Origin: an uncultured Clostridia bacterium
GTDB lineage: Bacteria > Bacillota > Clostridia > TANB77 > CAG-508
Direction: 5' to 3'
Assembly: GCA_944386375.1 (NCBI GenBank)
Contig: CALXAW010000062.1
Span: forward strand, 1-7,656
DNA length: 7,656 nt
The position numbers were made by a program, and so were the translations under genes. Positions 5,649 to 7,656 of this stretch are shown here, piece after piece. The notes beneath the pieces are model-generated. The model searched no databases, was not told the DNA's origin, and saw only the letters and a list, made by a program, of their open reading frames with translations. The first letter of the stretch is position 1. The number at the start of each line of letters is the position of its first letter.

Positions 5649-6305
5649 ATGAAGCAAAAAATTGAAGCAATATGTGTACATGATAAAGCATATCCACAAA
5701 TATTAAAAAATATATACGATTTTCCTAAAAAGTTATATATAAAAGGAAATAAAGCAATATTAAATAATACATCAATAGCAATTGTTGGGTGTAGAGAAAA
5801 TACAAAATATGGAGAAAAGGTAGCAAAAAGCTTTGCATATCATTTAGCTAAAAATAATATTGTAATAATTAGTGGATTAGCAAGGGGAATAGATAGCTGT
5901 GCACATATTGGAGCAATATATGCAAAAGGAAAGACAATAGCGGTATTAGGAAATGGATTGGATATAACATATCCAAAAGAAAATAAAATATTAGCAGATA
6001 AAATAATAGAATATGGAGGATGTTTAATATCAGAATATCCAATAGGAACAGAGCCTAGTAAAATGAATTTTCCAGCACGAAATAGAATAATAAGTGGAAT
6101 GAGCCAAGGTGTGGTTGTAGTAGAAGCAAAAGAAAGAAGCGGTTCGTTAATTACAGCGGACTTTGCACTAGAACAAGGTAAAAATGTATTTGCAGTTCCA
6201 GGTCCTATAACAATACAAACTTCAGTAGGAACAAATGAACTAATAAAGCAAGGCGCAATTCCTGTAACAAATTATAGGGATATATTAAGAGAAATTAGTT
6301 ATTAA
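5649..6305 (+). CDS. dprA: DNA-processing protein DprA (Smf), minimal Rossmann-fold form
   Basis: DprA binds incoming single-stranded DNA and loads RecA during natural transformation; it is also kept in many bacteria not known to be competent. From 5649 the protein has 218 residues. It shows the DprA Rossmann-like core: AIVGCREN (44-51), SGLARGIDSCAH (75-86), GNGLDITYPKEN (101-112), SEYPIGTEP (128-136), FPARNRIISG (141-150), and EAKERSGSLITADFALEQG (159-177) followed by VFAVPG. Family members usually run to 280-370 residues. This one begins with only a short stretch (IEAICVHDKAYP) in place of the N-terminal SAM-like domain and ends soon after the core (YRDILREISY), without the C-terminal winged helix. 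The ends look natural, not frameshifted. A palindromic repeat begins at the base after the stop codon. Confidence 0.93.
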   Translation: MKQKIEAICVHDKAYPQILKNIYDFPKKLYIKGNKAILNNTSIAIVGCRENTKYGEKVAKSFAYHLAKNNIVIISGLARGIDSCAHIGAIYAKGKTIAVLGNGLDITYPKENKILADKIIEYGGCLISEYPIGTEPSKMNFPARNRIISGMSQGVVVVEAKERSGSLITADFALEQGKNVFAVPGPITIQTSVGTNELIKQGAIPVTNYRDILREISY

Positions 6306-6352
6306 TTTTTTTATACAATAGGAAAGTATTACTTTCCTATTGTATAAAAAAA
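6306..6352. repeat. Dispersed palindrome, copy 2
   Basis: The arms 6306-6327 and 6331-6352 pair perfectly over 22 bases with the three-base loop ATT. The element starts on the base after the dprA stop. As in the copy at 2203-2247, T-runs come first and A-runs last, so no T-run follows the stem on either strand and a standard intrinsic terminator is not formed. The arm core is TATACAATAGGAAAGT. Confidence 0.85.
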
Positions 6353-6364
6353 TAACATTGCACA

Positions 6365-6387
6365 GAAAAATTGCTATGCAATTTTTC
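6365..6387 (+). terminator. Short hairpin with A-run/T-run arms, possible dprA terminator
   Basis: GAAAAATTGC (6365-6374) pairs exactly with GCAATTTTTC (6378-6387) around the loop TAT. The order A-run, GC-containing stem, T-run is that of an intrinsic terminator, about 60 bases after the dprA stop. The stem core is small (ATTGC/GCAAT), so strength is doubtful. Confidence 0.45.
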
Positions 6388-6392
6388 GCGTC

Positions 6393-6479
6393 GACAAATC
6401 TTTACGATTCTTCGAGAACTTAAATATATATAGTTAAATTAGAAAAGTAGATAAAAGTTCTCGCGAAGCGAGATTTGTC
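6393..6479. repeat. Interrupted inverted repeat upstream of thyA
   Basis: Two nine-base blocks pair perfectly: GACAAATCT (6393-6401) with AGATTTGTC (6471-6479), and CGAGAACTT (6413-6421) with AAGTTCTCG (6455-6463). The centre (6422-6454) is AT-rich and unpaired. The right arm can instead fold on itself as TCTCGC-GAA-GCGAGA (6460-6472 region), so two exclusive structures are possible. With its CG-rich motifs it stands out from the AT-rich surroundings. It could be a small mobile-type repeat or a leader RNA; no known riboswitch class is recognised. Confidence 0.55.
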
Positions 6480-6504
6480 TTACCTTTTTAGCCCTATTTA
6501 TAAT
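6475..6504 (+). promoter_or_regulatory. Possible upstream thyA promoter
   Basis: TTGTCT (6475-6480) and a perfect TATAAT (6499-6504) are 18 bases apart. The -35 box overlaps the last bases of the inverted repeat at 6393-6479. Transcription would start near 6511. Confidence 0.45.
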
Positions 6505-6513
6505 TTAATACTA

Positions 6514-6542
6514 TTTACATTTTATGTACTTAATGATATATT
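6514..6542 (+). promoter_or_regulatory. Main predicted thyA promoter
   Basis: TTTACA (6514-6519) and TATATT (6537-6542) have a 17-base spacer, each box matching consensus at five of six positions. The start would be near 6549, leaving a leader of about 25 bases with AGGAGGG at 6560-6566. Confidence 0.65.
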
Positions 6543-6573
6543 TTAATAAATAAAATTGTAGGAGGGAAATGAT

Positions 6574-7431
6574 ATGACACAAGCAGATAAAAATTTTATA
6601 GAAACATGTAAAGAAATAATAAAATATGGATATTCTTCAAAAGGTACTAATGTGCGCACAAGATGGGAAGACGGAACAGAAGCAAATTATTACTCTATAG
6701 TAGGAGTTACAAATAAATATGATGTAGGAAAAGAATTTCCAATGATAACACTACGAAACAATAGCCAAACAGTAAAAAGAGCAATAGATGAGGTATTGTG
6801 GATATGGCAAAAAAAATCAAATAAAATAAGTGAGCTAAATTCACATATATGGGATCAGTGGGCACAAGAAGATGGAACAATAGGAAAAGCATATGGATAT
6901 CAAATGGCAAAAAAATACCAATTTAAAACAAAAGACGGAATAAAAGAAATGGATCAAGTAGATTATGTGTTATACTTATTACAAAATGATAAATCAAGCA
7001 GGCGTATTATGACAAATATATTTAATCATGCAGAACTAAAAGATATGGCATTAGAACCATGTGTATATGGAACACAATGGCTAGTAAAAGAAGGAAAATT
7101 GCATTTAATATTAAACCAACGTTCACAAGATATGTTAGCAGCAAATGGATGGAATACGATGCAATATGCAGCATTATTATGTATGTTTGCACAAGTTGCA
7201 GGCTTAGAGGTAGGAACACTAACACATAATATAGGAGATTGCCATATATATGACAGACATATACCATTAGTAGAAAAACTAATTGCAGGAAAAACAATGG
7301 ATGTAACACCAAAGCTAATAATACATAATCCAACAAAAAAATTTTATGACTTTAAAGTAGAAGACTTTGAAGTACAAGGGTATAAATATAATGAAGAAAT
7401 GAAGTTAGGAAAAATACCTGTAGCAGAATAG
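6574..7431 (+). CDS. thyA: Thymidylate synthase ThyA (Bacillus subtilis ThyA / phage phi3T type)
   Basis: ThyA methylates dUMP to dTMP using 5,10-methylene-THF, releasing dihydrofolate. The 285-residue protein shows the nucleophile C163 in EPCVYGTQW, R183 in NQRSQDM, N194 in GWNTMQYA, and GDCHIYDRH (221-229) with H224 and Y226 for dUMP binding. HIWDQWAQEDGTIGKAYGYQ (91-110) and the Val after the catalytic Cys (where E. coli has His) match, from memory, the Bacillus subtilis ThyA/phage phi3T branch, not the E. coli branch. The C-terminus KIPVAE corresponds to the mobile tail that closes on the active site. AGGAGG at 6560-6565, eight bases before the ATG, fixes the start. It ends in TAG. folA follows 115 bases later with no terminator between, so the two are probably co-transcribed and functionally paired: DHFR recycles the dihydrofolate made here. 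Confidence 0.97.
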   Translation: MTQADKNFIETCKEIIKYGYSSKGTNVRTRWEDGTEANYYSIVGVTNKYDVGKEFPMITLRNNSQTVKRAIDEVLWIWQKKSNKISELNSHIWDQWAQEDGTIGKAYGYQMAKKYQFKTKDGIKEMDQVDYVLYLLQNDKSSRRIMTNIFNHAELKDMALEPCVYGTQWLVKEGKLHLILNQRSQDMLAANGWNTMQYAALLCMFAQVAGLEVGTLTHNIGDCHIYDRHIPLVEKLIAGKTMDVTPKLIIHNPTKKFYDFKVEDFEVQGYKYNEEMKLGKIPVAE

Positions 7432-7546
7432 ATTAAAATATAATTACAAATTTAGATTGCATTAACCTCCGGATTTTTCGCTTGTTTATTTTACCAAAAT
7501 TTAATTATTGCTTAATCGAAAAAAGTATTAGAAAAGGAGAAAAAAG

Positions 7547-7656
7547 ATGTTAAGTATAATAGTAGCAAAAGCAAAAAATAATATAATAGGAAAAGATAAT
7601 AAATTATTATGGCATTTGCCAGATGATTTAAAAAGATTTAAAGAAATAACAACAGG
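7547..7656 (+). CDS. folA: Dihydrofolate reductase, N-terminal part (runs off the window)
   Basis: DHFR reduces dihydrofolate to tetrahydrofolate with NADPH and is the partner of thymidylate synthase. Only about 36 codons are inside the window: MLSIIVAKAKNNIIGKDN, then KLLWHLPDDLKRFKEITTG. SIIVAKAKNNIIGKDN is the typical first strand and loop, and LLWHLPDDLKRFKEIT is the hallmark segment whose WHLPDD holds the active-site acidic residue (at about 26-27) that protonates the substrate. AAGGAGA at 7534-7540, six bases before the ATG, makes the start secure. The preceding gap (7432-7546) has no convincing terminator or strong promoter, which supports a thyA-folA operon. The 3' end lies outside the window. 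Confidence 0.93.
   Translation, partial: MLSIIVAKAKNNIIGKDNKLLWHLPDDLKRFKEITT

Noticed and set aside
6393..6479. Tetrahydrofolate riboswitch upstream of thyA
   Set aside because: Short strings such as AGTAGAT and CGAAGCGAG recall that class, but the order and the conserved GGGATGTCG-type core are missing, and the pairing pattern does not fit.
7432..7546. Minus-strand start with a CGGAGG ribosome site (complement of the AACCTCCG stretch around 7464-7471)
   Set aside because: The frame after its ATG stops after nine codons, and the spacing is too short, so it is not a gene. The gap shows no other convincing element.
1..7656. CRISPR array, tRNA, rRNA or transposase
   Set aside because: No regularly spaced direct repeats, no cloverleaf or rRNA motifs, and no transposase-like protein were found on either strand.

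Overview
The window is very AT-rich. Codon choice leans on ATA, AGA, AAA and TTA, start codons sit behind AAGGAG or AGGAGG Shine-Dalgarno sites, and the thymidylate synthase is of the Bacillus subtilis type. Together these suggest a low-GC Firmicute, most likely an AT-rich gut-type clostridium. That placement is inferred from composition and protein resemblance, not proven. Every gene reads left to right, and every full-length gene uses ordinary stops. TAG clearly ends two genes (the HIT protein and thyA), so amber is a normal stop here.

Layout. Positions 1-994 hold the 3' part of a short-form alanyl-tRNA synthetase gene, broken by an in-frame amber codon and apparently missing conserved segments; it is probably a decaying copy. 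Positions 1056-1403 encode a HINT-branch HIT nucleotide hydrolase. A good sigma-A promoter overlaps its stop codon and drives a membrane-anchored sortase (1464-2120). A 256-base gap follows with two adjacent hairpins and a promoter for ligA (2395-4395), the NAD-dependent DNA ligase. After it come a 78-residue protein of unknown function (4414-4650), folD (4709-5557) and a minimal dprA (5649-6305). A 268-base gap with several inverted repeats and probable tandem promoters leads to thyA (6574-7431) and the start of folA (7547 to the window edge).

How the genes fit together. FolD, ThyA and DHFR form a one-carbon/thymidylate set: FolD makes and interconverts methylene-tetrahydrofolate, ThyA uses it to make dTMP and releases dihydrofolate, and DHFR regenerates tetrahydrofolate. 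LigA and DprA act in DNA replication, repair and handling of single-stranded DNA, so the block from ligA to folA is themed on DNA synthesis and maintenance. The HIT protein and sortase look like unrelated neighbours.

The coding content is mostly housekeeping. The points worth a second look are between genes: a roughly 45-base near-perfect palindrome present twice, with T-run first and A-run last (the reverse of an intrinsic terminator); two longer inverted repeats that both begin GACAAA and end TTTGTC; and the eroding alaS. I found no CRISPR array, tRNA, rRNA or transposase.
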